From an uncultured beta proteobacterium (GTDB lineage: Bacteria; Pseudomonadota; Gammaproteobacteria; Burkholderiales; Burkholderiaceae_C): a stretch of DNA of 35,235 bases. Made by a program: the position numbers and the translations under genes. The stretch's first letter is position 1. The number at the start of each line of letters is the position of its first letter. Shown piece after piece: positions 11,487-19,920 of the stretch. The notes beneath the pieces are model-generated. The model had not been told where the DNA came from. It saw only the letters and a list, made by a program, of their open reading frames with translations, and did no database searches. The stretch spans positions 1-35,235 of the forward strand of contig CAIQYP010000147.1 in the NCBI GenBank assembly GCA_903876045.1. The letters run 5' to 3'.

Positions 11487-11717
11487 TTAAGTGCGATCTA
11501 GGGCAAGCCGAATCCGCGCTATGGTTTCTTGCATGGGAGCTTTGCTGGAAACTTCCAGACCTAGCTGCCTGGCAATGTCGTTAACGCGGGCAGGGTTGAG
11601 TGGCAGGCCGCCGGCATCGATGGCCGCAACCAGATCTCTGGCGCGCTGTTCTGCGGTTGGCGGATGGCTGCCCGTGAGTCGGGTCTTAAGCCATTGCATG
11701 GTTCGTTTGGAGAGCAC
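11487..11717 (-). CDS. Small hypothetical protein (76 aa)
   Basis: Open reading frame with unremarkable soluble composition (TAEQRARDLVAAIDAGGLPLNPARVNDIARQLGLEV); GTG start, weak RBS. Confidence 0.5.
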   Translation of the reverse strand: MLSKRTMQWLKTRLTGSHPPTAEQRARDLVAAIDAGGLPLNPARVNDIARQLGLEVSSKAPMQETIARIRLALDRT

Positions 11718-11856
11718 GTCGATGAAAGCTATTTAGGGATGTCGTGGTTTTGCGCAATTGCCAATCATGCTACAGAAAAATCCAGTCGCTGTGAGTTGCC
11801 GAAGGTGGTGAATATCTGAATGACTATAAACACTTACCGAAGCAATAATATTAAGA

Positions 11857-12030
11857 ATGGAAAACAAATGGCACCACGCAATAACAATGTCGCATCAGGC
11901 AACCAAATTAATCATAAGTGGCAAAGTAAAGGTATTTGGGATCGAAAAAATGTCACATCAGATATGGCTAGGGGGCCTTATTAATCGGGCTGTGAAACAT
12001 GTTGCTTCATTGTCAGCCGTCATGCTATGA
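11857..12030 (+). CDS. Possible small ORF MENKWHHAITMSHQATKLIISGKVKVFGIEKMSHQIWLGGLINRAVKHVASLSAVML (57 aa), overlapping an alternative-frame ORF at 11868..11984
   Basis: Read directly from sequence; weak RBS; no recognised homology. Confidence 0.2.
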   Translation: MENKWHHAITMSHQATKLIISGKVKVFGIEKMSHQIWLGGLINRAVKHVASLSAVML

Positions 12031-12099
12031 TTTTTGGAAACGGCGCTGGTAGCACAGCGGCTTACGTCAAACATTCGATTTGATTGGGAGGAAGTCAGC

Positions 12100-12567
12100 A
12101 TGATTACTGCATTGCTTTCATTTCTTGGCGGAAATGTCTTTCGCTTGGTGTTTGGTGAAGTAGTAAGCTACCTAAACAAGAAACAAGACCACGCTCAGGA
12201 AATTGAGCGCATGCGCTTTCAGGCTGAGGTGGATGCTGCCCAACATGTCCGGAACCTTGAGGCCATAAAGACCCAGGCAGACTTGGGGGTTAAAACCATT
12301 CAAGTACAAGCAGATGCGGCAGTGGGCAATATTGAGGCCGAGGGGTGGCTTGAAGCTGTTAAGGCTACTGCTGCCAAATCGGGTATTGCTTGGGTCGATG
12401 GCTGGAATGCCGTTATTCGGCCGGGTGTCGCAACATGGTCAGTCATCATGCTCACCTTGGGAGAGATTGGGGCAATAAGCCACCTGAGCGAAAACACAAT
12501 TTCCATCGCGGGATGTGCTCTGGGCATCTATCTGGCGGATCGCAGCCTGTTTAAACGTGGCAAATGA
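12100..12567 (+). CDS. Phage-type holin, resembling the 3TM / GTA-holin family
   Basis: MITALLSFLGGNVFRLVFGEVVSYLNKKQDHAQEIERMRFQAEVDAA...WVDGWNAVIRPGVATWSVIMLTLGEIG...ISIAGCALGIYLADRSLFKRGK; GGGAGGAA RBS upstream of ATG at 12100. Confidence 0.75.
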   Translation: MITALLSFLGGNVFRLVFGEVVSYLNKKQDHAQEIERMRFQAEVDAAQHVRNLEAIKTQADLGVKTIQVQADAAVGNIEAEGWLEAVKATAAKSGIAWVDGWNAVIRPGVATWSVIMLTLGEIGAISHLSENTISIAGCALGIYLADRSLFKRGK

Positions 12568-12591
12568 CTGCCTTCCGGTTGTCTGATCGAC

Positions 12592-13053
12592 ATGGAAACA
12601 TTGACCGGTGATGCCTTGTCGACAAGTCAGGCGCTGATTCGGCGCTATGAAGGACTTTACTTGACGCCGTATCTGTGCCCGGCAGGTGTACCAACCATAG
12701 GGTACGGGGCAACTTACTACGATGATGGCACTCTGGTTCAACTTACCGACGCACCCATCACACGGGACCGTGCCGATGCCTTGCTGCTCTGGCATGTCAA
12801 AAATGTCTACCTTCCGGCGGTGGTTAAGCTCTGCCCCGCAATCGTCCATGAAACTCCAGGTCGTGTCGCTGCACTGATCGACTGGACATTCAATCTGGGG
12901 GCCGGGAACCTGCGCGCTAGTAACTTACGCAAGCGAGTAAACGCAGCAGACTGGGCCGCCGTTCCAGCCGAGTTGCGAAAGTGGAACAAGAGTGGCGGTA
13001 AGGTGTTAAAGGGCCTGACGATTCGGCGCGAAGCGGAGGCTAGCTTGATTTAG
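12592..13053 (+). CDS. Phage-type lysozyme/endolysin, glycoside hydrolase family 24
   Basis: SQALIRRYEGLYLTPYLCPAGVPTIGYGATYYDDG...RVAALIDWTFNLGAGNLRASNLRKRVN; E-8aa-C-5aa-T catalytic pattern; directly follows the holin. Confidence 0.88.
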   Translation: METLTGDALSTSQALIRRYEGLYLTPYLCPAGVPTIGYGATYYDDGTLVQLTDAPITRDRADALLLWHVKNVYLPAVVKLCPAIVHETPGRVAALIDWTFNLGAGNLRASNLRKRVNAADWAAVPAELRKWNKSGGKVLKGLTIRREAEASLI

Positions 13054-13132
13054 CGACTTAGTTTGGGTGACGCGGATCAGGTCTATGGCGGTTCGGTGAA
13101 TGTCAGTCCGCGCCGCTTGCTAAGCGCTGTAG

Positions 13133-13432
13133 CTAGGACAGTGCGCCAAAGTAGCTTGGAGTCAATGCCAATCCAGTCTCTACAAATGCGCAACCGTTTT
13201 GTTGCACATAACCGTTACACGGATGGATTTTTTCACTCTTGCAGAAGCTGCAAAGTTCTGAGCGTAGCGCAGTCAATGTGTACGATCCCGCACAGTCTGT
13301 GCGTTCTACGGCTTTGGCTAGGTGAACTATTTTGACGAGTTTCGCGCGTGCATCCTCATCTTGGAGGCCGTCCATGAAAGCAGTAGCAGCATCTGCAACT
13401 GAACTTGCTTGCTTTCTTTGCCATAGCGCCAT
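13133..13432 (-). CDS. Hypothetical 99-aa Cys-rich small protein
   Basis: ORF preceded by AGGAGA RBS; contains LCSFCKSEKIHPCNGYVQQNGC (CX2CX7CX8C). Confidence 0.5.
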   Translation of the reverse strand: MALWQRKQASSVADAATAFMDGLQDEDARAKLVKIVHLAKAVERTDCAGSYTLTALRSELCSFCKSEKIHPCNGYVQQNGCAFVETGLALTPSYFGALS

Positions 13433-13564
13433 GTTTGTCTCCTGCTACATCCAGTAAGTCGTCTTAATTATTGTGGCGCACTTTATTGGGGCCAGTATAG
13501 CAAATTATCGCATTTTTATCACTTTTTTGTATACCCATGTAAGCGCCACGCTAATCATGAACTT

Positions 13565-13593
13565 GGCCACTGCAGGGCGTTGGGGCGGTGGCC
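13565..13593. other. GC-rich hairpin (9-bp stem, 11-nt loop)
   Basis: GGCCACTGC-AGGGCGTTGGG-GCGGTGGCC; one T.G wobble; no T-tract on either side. Confidence 0.5.
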
Positions 13594-13613
13594 CGTAAAA
13601 TCAGGAATTGCTT

Positions 13614-13868
13614 TCAGTAGATGGACGACCAGAAGCTATCTGGAACCGGTGCAAGTGCTGGAAATTGAATATCGTGGATTGAAATCAGTTCGGAAATAGC
13701 AAGAAGCACATTGCCAGGAAACCCGGTACGTGTCACACGGGTGCGCTCTTGAATCAAATTTTCGGCATAACTTCGGAAGGCTTCTGTGCCCCAAAGTTCC
13801 TGCAGCCTGGCCGCAACGGCAGGGTAGGAATCCTTCACAACTAAAAATTCATAGTTCAAATGTTGCAT
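13614..13868 (-). CDS. Hypothetical small protein (about 84 aa) downstream of the pilU-like gene
   Basis: MQHLNYEFLVVKDSYPAVAARLQELWGTEAFRSYAENLIQERTRVTRTGFPGNVLLAISELISIHDIQFPALAPVPDSFWSSIY; GGGGAGC RBS; an alternative start at 13883 is possible. Confidence 0.55.
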   Translation of the reverse strand: MQHLNYEFLVVKDSYPAVAARLQELWGTEAFRSYAENLIQERTRVTRTGFPGNVLLAISELISIHDIQFPALAPVPDSFWSSIY

Positions 13869-13988
13869 GCTGCTCCCCGCCATATATTGGAACTTGCAAC
13901 CGCTACCGTATTCAGTCCAAGGAAACTAACACCCGGCAGTGTAGTAGTCAAAGTGCGCTGAAATATGTACACGGCTTTCATCTGCCAC

Positions 13989-15131
13989 TCAGTAGCGGCT
14001 AAGCGAAAAAGCTGGTTCAAGTTCACCCGCCCCGGTCGAAAGTCTTCGCACACTCTTGAGCTTGACCTGCAGGCGCAAATCGTTTTGTGAATCGGCATTT
14101 CGCAGCGCGTCTTCATAAGAAATGGCGTAGCCCTCATAGAGGTTGAACAAAGCCTGGTCAAAGGTTTGCATTCCCAAATTACCGCTACGCTTCATCACCT
14201 CCCTGATTTCGCCAATTTCTCCTTTGCTGATGAGGTCCGAGATCAGTGGTGAATTGATCATGACTTCGACTGCCGCTACACGTCCTTTGCGATCCTCGTT
14301 TTCTATAAGTCGCTGCGAGACGAGTGCGCGCAGGTTGAGCGACAAATCCAGCAACAATTGAACACGTCGCGCGGGAGGAAAGAAATTGATGATGCGGTCC
14401 AGCGCTTGGTTGGCGTTGTTGGCGTGCAGAGTGGCCAGGCACAGGTGACCGGTTTCGGCGAAGGCGACTGCATGCTCCATAGTTTCGGCGTCCCGTATTT
14501 CACCCATCAGTATGACGTCGGGGGCCTGGCGTAAACTGTTCTTTAAGGCCAGCGACCAGTCGTCGGTATCAATGCCGATCTCCCTTTGGCTCACCAGACA
14601 GTTCTTGTGTGTGTGCATGAACTCAATTGGATCTTCGATGGTCAGTATGTGACCATAGGAGTGCTCGTTGCGCCAGTCCACCATGGCAGCCAGGGACGTA
14701 CTCTTGCCCGAACCCGTGGCACCGACGAGGATGCACAAACCACGCTTGACACTCACAAGATCCTTGAGAACCTCCGGTAAGCCCAACTCATCAATGGTGG
14801 GAATTTGCAAGGGAATGACACGTAGTACCAAACTGACCTTGCCCTTTTGCATGTAGGCATTGACCCGAAAGCGACCCAGATCTCTGACAGAGATCGCAAA
14901 GTTGCATTCCTTGTTGCGCTCGAATTCCATCGCATGTTTGTCGCTCATGATGGCGCGTGCCATAGCCAAGGAATGCTCTCCAGCAAGGGGGGTCTGCGAG
15001 ACCTTTGACATCTTGCCATCGACCTTGATCGCCGGTGGAAAATCTCCAGTGATGAAAAGGTCGCTGCCACTTCGCCGCACCAGTAAGTGCAGCAACTCGG
15101 ACACATATTTATAAGCTTGGTCGCGTTCCAT
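13989..15131 (-). CDS. PilT/PilU-family type IV pilus retraction ATPase (PilU-like)
   Basis: LVGATGSGKSTSLAAMVDWRN, HILTIEDPIEFMH, QAPDVILMGEIRDAETMEHAVAFAETGHLCLATLHANNANQALDRIINFFP. Confidence 0.92.
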   Translation of the reverse strand: MERDQAYKYVSELLHLLVRRSGSDLFITGDFPPAIKVDGKMSKVSQTPLAGEHSLAMARAIMSDKHAMEFERNKECNFAISVRDLGRFRVNAYMQKGKVSLVLRVIPLQIPTIDELGLPEVLKDLVSVKRGLCILVGATGSGKSTSLAAMVDWRNEHSYGHILTIEDPIEFMHTHKNCLVSQREIGIDTDDWSLALKNSLRQAPDVILMGEIRDAETMEHAVAFAETGHLCLATLHANNANQALDRIINFFPPARRVQLLLDLSLNLRALVSQRLIENEDRKGRVAAVEVMINSPLISDLISKGEIGEIREVMKRSGNLGMQTFDQALFNLYEGYAISYEDALRNADSQNDLRLQVKLKSVRRLSTGAGELEPAFSLSRY

Positions 15132-15221
15132 CTGCGATTAACCCCGCTTCCAGCCATTGAGGCCTAATGGACAGTTTGTTTTATGCATCTTATATCTCCC
15201 TGCAAAAGTGCGCTTTGGGTG

Positions 15222-15372
15222 CGCTAACTATCTTTGATAGAAAGTGAAGTTAGTGGTTTGCGATGGATATGTAAAGCCCAGCGTATTAGAAATTTGTAAA
15301 ACCGCCACACATCGCAAACTGCAGATTTCGCTAAGCCGCAGCCAGTCAAAGGCCTCTAAATTCTTGCGGCTT
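15222..15372. other. Structured intergenic region with nested and tandem inverted repeats
   Basis: CTATC-TTT-GATAG (15228-15240) inside CTAACT/AGTTAG (15224-15229/15248-15253); GTTTGCGATG/CATCGCAAAC (15256-15265/15310-15319); AAGCCGCA/TGCGGCTT (15333-15340/15365-15372). Confidence 0.45.
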
Positions 15373-15569
15373 CAGTTCTTTTGATAAAAAGCGGCCAATC
15401 ACGCGAGTGCTGGTTGTCAAAACCACAGTCACTGCCGCCTGAGCCATAGTAAACAGACCGTTCTTCGCAGACGATTTTGATTCGGGGAGGGGGCGTTTAT
15501 GGACCAGTTGCATTAGTTGACCAAATCCATAGACCTTGTTTTTCCACTCAACGGCTAAAGGAATTTACT

Positions 15570-16379
15570 ATGAACTCGCAGGACATCTGGACGTTTCTGT
15601 CTACACAGGGGGCTGACTTCGGTCTGAAATTATTGGGCGCACTGGCTGCATGGGTTATTGGTCGCTGGCTAATCGGGTTCGCCCTGCGATTGATGGGAAC
15701 TGCGCTGCGCCGCGGCGGTAAGGTCGATCAAACGCTGGCGAATTACCTCACCTCGATTATTTCGGTGGTATTCAACGTCATCCTGATTCTTGCCATTCTG
15801 GATATTTTTGGTGTCAAGACTACTTCCTTTGCCGCACTGCTGGCTGGTGCTGGTTTGGCAATTGGCACTGCGTGGGGCGGTTTGCTCACCCATTTTGCAG
15901 CGGGGGTATTTATGCAGGTGCTTCGCCCCTATAAGGTAGGGGATTTCGTCACAGTTGGCGGTGTCACCGGCACAGTCAAAGAACTGGGCTTGTTTGGTAC
16001 AACTTTGATCACACCTGACAACGTGGTAACCATTGTGGGTAATAACAATGTGTTTTCCGGCTCGATTCAGAATTTCAGCACCTTGCCGCACCGCCGCGTC
16101 GATTGCTTGGCCAAAGTGGCCAATAGTGTGGATGTGGTCGAAGCCATTGCTCGCCTACGGGCAGCAATTGCAGCTATTCCAAATGTCGCAACCGCACCGC
16201 TGCCGGACATCGAAATTTTGCAGTTCACCCCTGAAGGCCCGTTGCTATGCGTACGCCCCTACACGTACACAGACAACTACTGGCAGGTGTACTTTGATAC
16301 GCACAAGGCGATTGTCAGCACCTTCGGTGCCGCGGGATACCCGGTGCCAGAAACACCCGTTGCGCATCGTACTCTGTAG
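15570..16379 (+). CDS. Small-conductance mechanosensitive channel, MscS family
   Basis: MNSQDIWTFLSTQGADFGLKLLGALAAWVIGRWLIGF...AALLAGAGLAIGTAWGGLLTHFAAGVFMQVLRPYKVGDFVTVGGVTGTVKELGLFGTTLITPDN; AAAGGA RBS before ATG 15570. Confidence 0.93.
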   Translation: MNSQDIWTFLSTQGADFGLKLLGALAAWVIGRWLIGFALRLMGTALRRGGKVDQTLANYLTSIISVVFNVILILAILDIFGVKTTSFAALLAGAGLAIGTAWGGLLTHFAAGVFMQVLRPYKVGDFVTVGGVTGTVKELGLFGTTLITPDNVVTIVGNNNVFSGSIQNFSTLPHRRVDCLAKVANSVDVVEAIARLRAAIAAIPNVATAPLPDIEILQFTPEGPLLCVRPYTYTDNYWQVYFDTHKAIVSTFGAAGYPVPETPVAHRTL

Positions 16380-16393
16380 CCGCACAAGCGCAA

Positions 16394-16801
16394 TCAAGGC
16401 TTATCCAGGGAGGCAGACCAGCGGTCTCCCCAACTCTTTTGTAGATCGCGGCGGTCGCGTTTAGTTGGGCGGCCACCTTCAATCGACAGCGCAGGCTCAG
16501 GGCTCAGGCGCCGGCGCTCAGCCTCGGCTTCCCTGAGCTTTTTACTCTCAGCAGTTTCTTCATACAACTGCTGGGCAATGGTGGCTGAACCGCGTTGTTC
16601 ACTCAACCCATTCACGACCACGGTTCGCAACGCCTTGGCCTGCAGCAGTACTATTCTGTCGCCAACCCGAATTTCACGCGAAGCTTTGACATCGGCGCCA
16701 TTCACCTGAACATGGCCCTTCTGCACCTCTTCCGTGGCCAGCGAACGCGTCTTGTAAAAGCGCGCCGCCCACAGCCACTTGTCGATGCGAACCCCGTTCA
16801 T
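16394..16801 (-). CDS. hslR: S4-domain RNA-binding protein, Hsp15-like
   Basis: MNGVRIDKWLWAARFYKTRSLATEEVQKGHVQVNGADVKASREIRVGDRIVL is the classic S4/Hsp15 N-terminus. Confidence 0.88.
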   Translation of the reverse strand: MNGVRIDKWLWAARFYKTRSLATEEVQKGHVQVNGADVKASREIRVGDRIVLLQAKALRTVVVNGLSEQRGSATIAQQLYEETAESKKLREAEAERRRLSPEPALSIEGGRPTKRDRRDLQKSWGDRWSASLDKP

Positions 16802-19800
16802 GGATGAATGGTCTGCTCAAGAGAGAGCGTAGCGTCTTCCTGCACCGGCACTTCTGGTGTCAGCACGGGGCCATGGCCGCTGAATCGGTCCAGCACCACG
16901 TAAAGCACCGGTGTGATGAACAATGTAATTGCCTGCGAAAACACCAGGCCACCCACCACGGCCAGTCCCAAAGGCTGCCGCAGTTCGGCACCTGCGCCAA
17001 TACCTATCGCGATTGGGAGCGCGCCCATCAGTGCCGCCATGGTCGTCATCATGATCGGGCGAAAACGCATGATGCAAGCTTCACGAATGGCCTCTGGCGG
17101 CGTCATGCCGTGGTGTCGTTGCGCATCCAGCGCAAAGTCGATCATCATGATGGCGTTCTTTTTCACGATGCCAATCAGGAGCACGATGCCAATCGTGGCA
17201 ATCAACGTCAGATCCTGGTCGAACAGCATCAGCGTGGCCAAGGCGCCCACTGCCGCCGACGGCAGGCCTGCCAGAATCGTCAGCGGATGAATAAAGCTTT
17301 CGTACAACACGCCCAGAAGCACATAAATTACCAGTAGGGCAGCGATGATTAGAACGGCCTGACTTCCTTGAGAACTTTTGAAAACTGCCGCGTCGCCACC
17401 GTAGCTGGTGATAACTGAGGTGGGAAGTTGGATGGCTTCACGTGCGGCATCAATGTGGGCTGTCGCATCTCCCAAGGCAGCGCCAGGAGCCAGATTGAAC
17501 GACACGGTGACCGCCTGCAACTGGCCAACGTGGTTGATGGATGTGGCACCCACCGAGCGTTCCACAGTGGTGAAGGAGGACATGGGTACCAATGCGCCAG
17601 TATTGGAGCGCACATAGATTGCATTCAGCGCCAACTCGTCCTGCTTGGCTTCCGGTGCCAGTTCCATGATGACTTTGTAACTGTCAGTGGGCAGGTAGAT
17701 GGTGGAAACCTGGCGTTCACCGAAGGCGCTGAACAGGGATGATCGGATAGCGTCCACCGAAACCCCGAGGGCGTTAGCACGGTCGCGGTCGATCTTTAGT
17801 TGCGCTTGCAAGGCGCGCAACTGTGCGTCGCTGGTGACATCACGGAATAGTGGGTCGGCGCGCAGTTTGTCTTGCAACTTGGCAGCCCATCCATTGAGTT
17901 CGTCGGCCTTGACACTCTGCAAGATGTACTGAAACTGTGCCTTGCTCTGGCGTCCGCCGAGCTGTAGATTTTGTACTGGGCGCATGAAGACGTTGATGCC
18001 GGCAACATCACGCAACTTTTTGCGCAGCCCCTCAACCACCTGCTTCATGGGCTTGCGCTCCCTTTGGGGCTTCAACGTAATGAACATGCGCCCTGTGTTG
18101 AGCGCGTTATTGCCACCGTTGAAGGAGTTGACCGCGCCAACGTTCGGATCGGCCCGGAACACCGCTGCCGCGCGCTCTTGCAAGCGCACCATATCCGGAA
18201 AAGAGATGTCCTCGGAGGCTTCAGTCGATACCTGGATTTGACCGATATCTTCTTCCGGGAAGAAGCCCTTCGGGATCGTCACGAAGAGCCAGGCAGTGGC
18301 GGCAAATGTGCCGGCTGCCAAAAGCAAAATCAAATTGCGGTGTGCCAGAGCCTTGTCCAGCAGACGGGTGTAGCCTGCCAAAAGCTTGTCAAAGCCGATT
18401 TCGAACAACTTGACCAGAAAGCCCGGTGGCTTCTTGTGTTCCTCATCTGTCAGAAAGCGGCTGGCCAGCATCGGCACCAACGTCAACGACACAAATGCCG
18501 AGACGATGATGGACAGGCCCACCACCACCGCAAATTCGTGGAACAAAAGGCCGATCACGCCGGGCATGAAGAAGATCGGAATGAAGACGGCAATCAGCGA
18601 AGAGGAAATCGAGAGGATGGTGAAGCCGACCTCGCGCGCGCCGCGCAATGCTGCCTGAAAAGGCTCTTCACCGTTCTCGACGTGGCGGATGATGTTTTCC
18701 AGCACCACGATGGCGTCGTCCACCACCAGGCCCACGGCCAGTGTCAGACCCAGCAGGGAAATATTGTCCAGGCTGTAGGACAATCCCCAAAGCAGCGCCA
18801 CGGCACCGATCAGAGAAACTGGCAGCGACAGTGTCGGAATGACCGTGGCCACAAAGCGACGCAGGAACAGAAAGATCACCAGTACCACCAGGGCAATAGT
18901 GCCCATGAGCGTGAGCGTCACATCGTGCAAGGCCTCGCGTACCGAGGTGGAGCGGTCATTGATAGGGGTGAGTGACACCGATTGCGGCATCTGCGCTTGA
19001 AGCGCCGGCAGGGTTGCGCGTATAGCATCCACCACGCGCACCGTGTTGGCGCCAGGTTGGCGCAGTATGGCCAGAGTGATGGAGTTTTCGCCGTTGAACG
19101 TTGCCTGGCTTTTAAACGTCTCTACGCTGTCTTCGACCGATGCCACATCTTGCAGGCGCACCGGACTGCCTGCGCGCATGGCCACAATCAAATTTGCAAA
19201 TGCTGCAGCGTTCTCAAGTTGCTTATTGGCTTGTAAAACGAGGGTTTGCTTGGGGCCTTCGAGCGTACCGACAGGGGTGTTGACATTGGCGCCCCGCAGG
19301 GCCGCGCTCAATTCGTCCAGGCCCATATTGGCCGCAACCAGGGCGGCAGGTTTGACGCGTACCCGAATGGCAAAACGCTTGGACCCAAAAACATTAACCT
19401 GGGCCACTCCGTCCAAAATGGACAGGGTGGGGGAAATCAAATGCTCGGCATAGTCCTGCAGGTCAGAAGGCGCCAGCGACGGCGAGCGCATCGAAATCAA
19501 GAGCACTGGTGCATCAGCCGGATTCACCTTGCGGTAGGATGGCGTTTCCGTCATATCGGAAGGAAGCGCCCGCTGAGCCCGCAGCAGGGCGGCTTGCACG
19601 TCCACAGCTGCGGCGTCAATGCTGCGACCCTCCTCAAACTCGAGGGTCAGAGAAGTACTGCCCAGAATACTGGTTGAACTGATGGTCTTGAGGCCGGGTA
19701 CGGTCTGGAACTGTTTTTCCAGCGGCAGTGCCACTGAGCTGGCCATGGTTTCGGGGTTTGCCCCGGCAAAGTTGGCCGAGACATTGATAACCGGCGTGTC

Positions 19801-19920
19801 GTAGCTGGGCAGGGCTGCAACTGGAATGCTTCGGTAGCCGATTACTCCGGCCAGCACAATGGCCAGATTCAACAGCACCGTCATCACCGGACGGCGTATG
19901 AACAACTCGGAGATATTCAT
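16798..19920 (-). CDS. RND efflux permease (HAE1, MdtB/MdtC-like)
   Basis: MNISELFIRRPVMTVLLNLAIVLAGVIGYRSIPVAALPSYDTPVINVSANFAGANPETMASSVALPLEKQF; GLVVDDAIVVLENIIRHVE; 1040 aa. Confidence 0.95.
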   Translation of the reverse strand: MNISELFIRRPVMTVLLNLAIVLAGVIGYRSIPVAALPSYDTPVINVSANFAGANPETMASSVALPLEKQFQTVPGLKTISSTSILGSTSLTLEFEEGRSIDAAAVDVQAALLRAQRALPSDMTETPSYRKVNPADAPVLLISMRSPSLAPSDLQDYAEHLISPTLSILDGVAQVNVFGSKRFAIRVRVKPAALVAANMGLDELSAALRGANVNTPVGTLEGPKQTLVLQANKQLENAAAFANLIVAMRAGSPVRLQDVASVEDSVETFKSQATFNGENSITLAILRQPGANTVRVVDAIRATLPALQAQMPQSVSLTPINDRSTSVREALHDVTLTLMGTIALVVLVIFLFLRRFVATVIPTLSLPVSLIGAVALLWGLSYSLDNISLLGLTLAVGLVVDDAIVVLENIIRHVENGEEPFQAALRGAREVGFTILSISSSLIAVFIPIFFMPGVIGLLFHEFAVVVGLSIIVSAFVSLTLVPMLASRFLTDEEHKKPPGFLVKLFEIGFDKLLAGYTRLLDKALAHRNLILLLAAGTFAATAWLFVTIPKGFFPEEDIGQIQVSTEASEDISFPDMVRLQERAAAVFRADPNVGAVNSFNGGNNALNTGRMFITLKPQRERKPMKQVVEGLRKKLRDVAGINVFMRPVQNLQLGGRQSKAQFQYILQSVKADELNGWAAKLQDKLRADPLFRDVTSDAQLRALQAQLKIDRDRANALGVSVDAIRSSLFSAFGERQVSTIYLPTDSYKVIMELAPEAKQDELALNAIYVRSNTGALVPMSSFTTVERSVGATSINHVGQLQAVTVSFNLAPGAALGDATAHIDAAREAIQLPTSVITSYGGDAAVFKSSQGSQAVLIIAALLVIYVLLGVLYESFIHPLTILAGLPSAAVGALATLMLFDQDLTLIATIGIVLLIGIVKKNAIMMIDFALDAQRHHGMTPPEAIREACIMRFRPIMMTTMAALMGALPIAIGIGAGAELRQPLGLAVVGGLVFSQAITLFITPVLYVVLDRFSGHGPVLTPEVPVQEDATLSLEQTIHP

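Noticed and set aside
13063-13335. 90-aa plus-strand ORF after the endolysin, considered as a spanin
   Set aside because: No lipobox and no Rz-like N-terminal transmembrane plus coiled-coil pattern; mostly antisense to the better-supported 13133..13432 ORF.
17971-18975. 334-aa plus-strand ORF within the first RND permease
   Set aside because: Antisense shadow of a well-supported permease gene; low-complexity His/Gln/Arg-rich product typical of a complementary frame.
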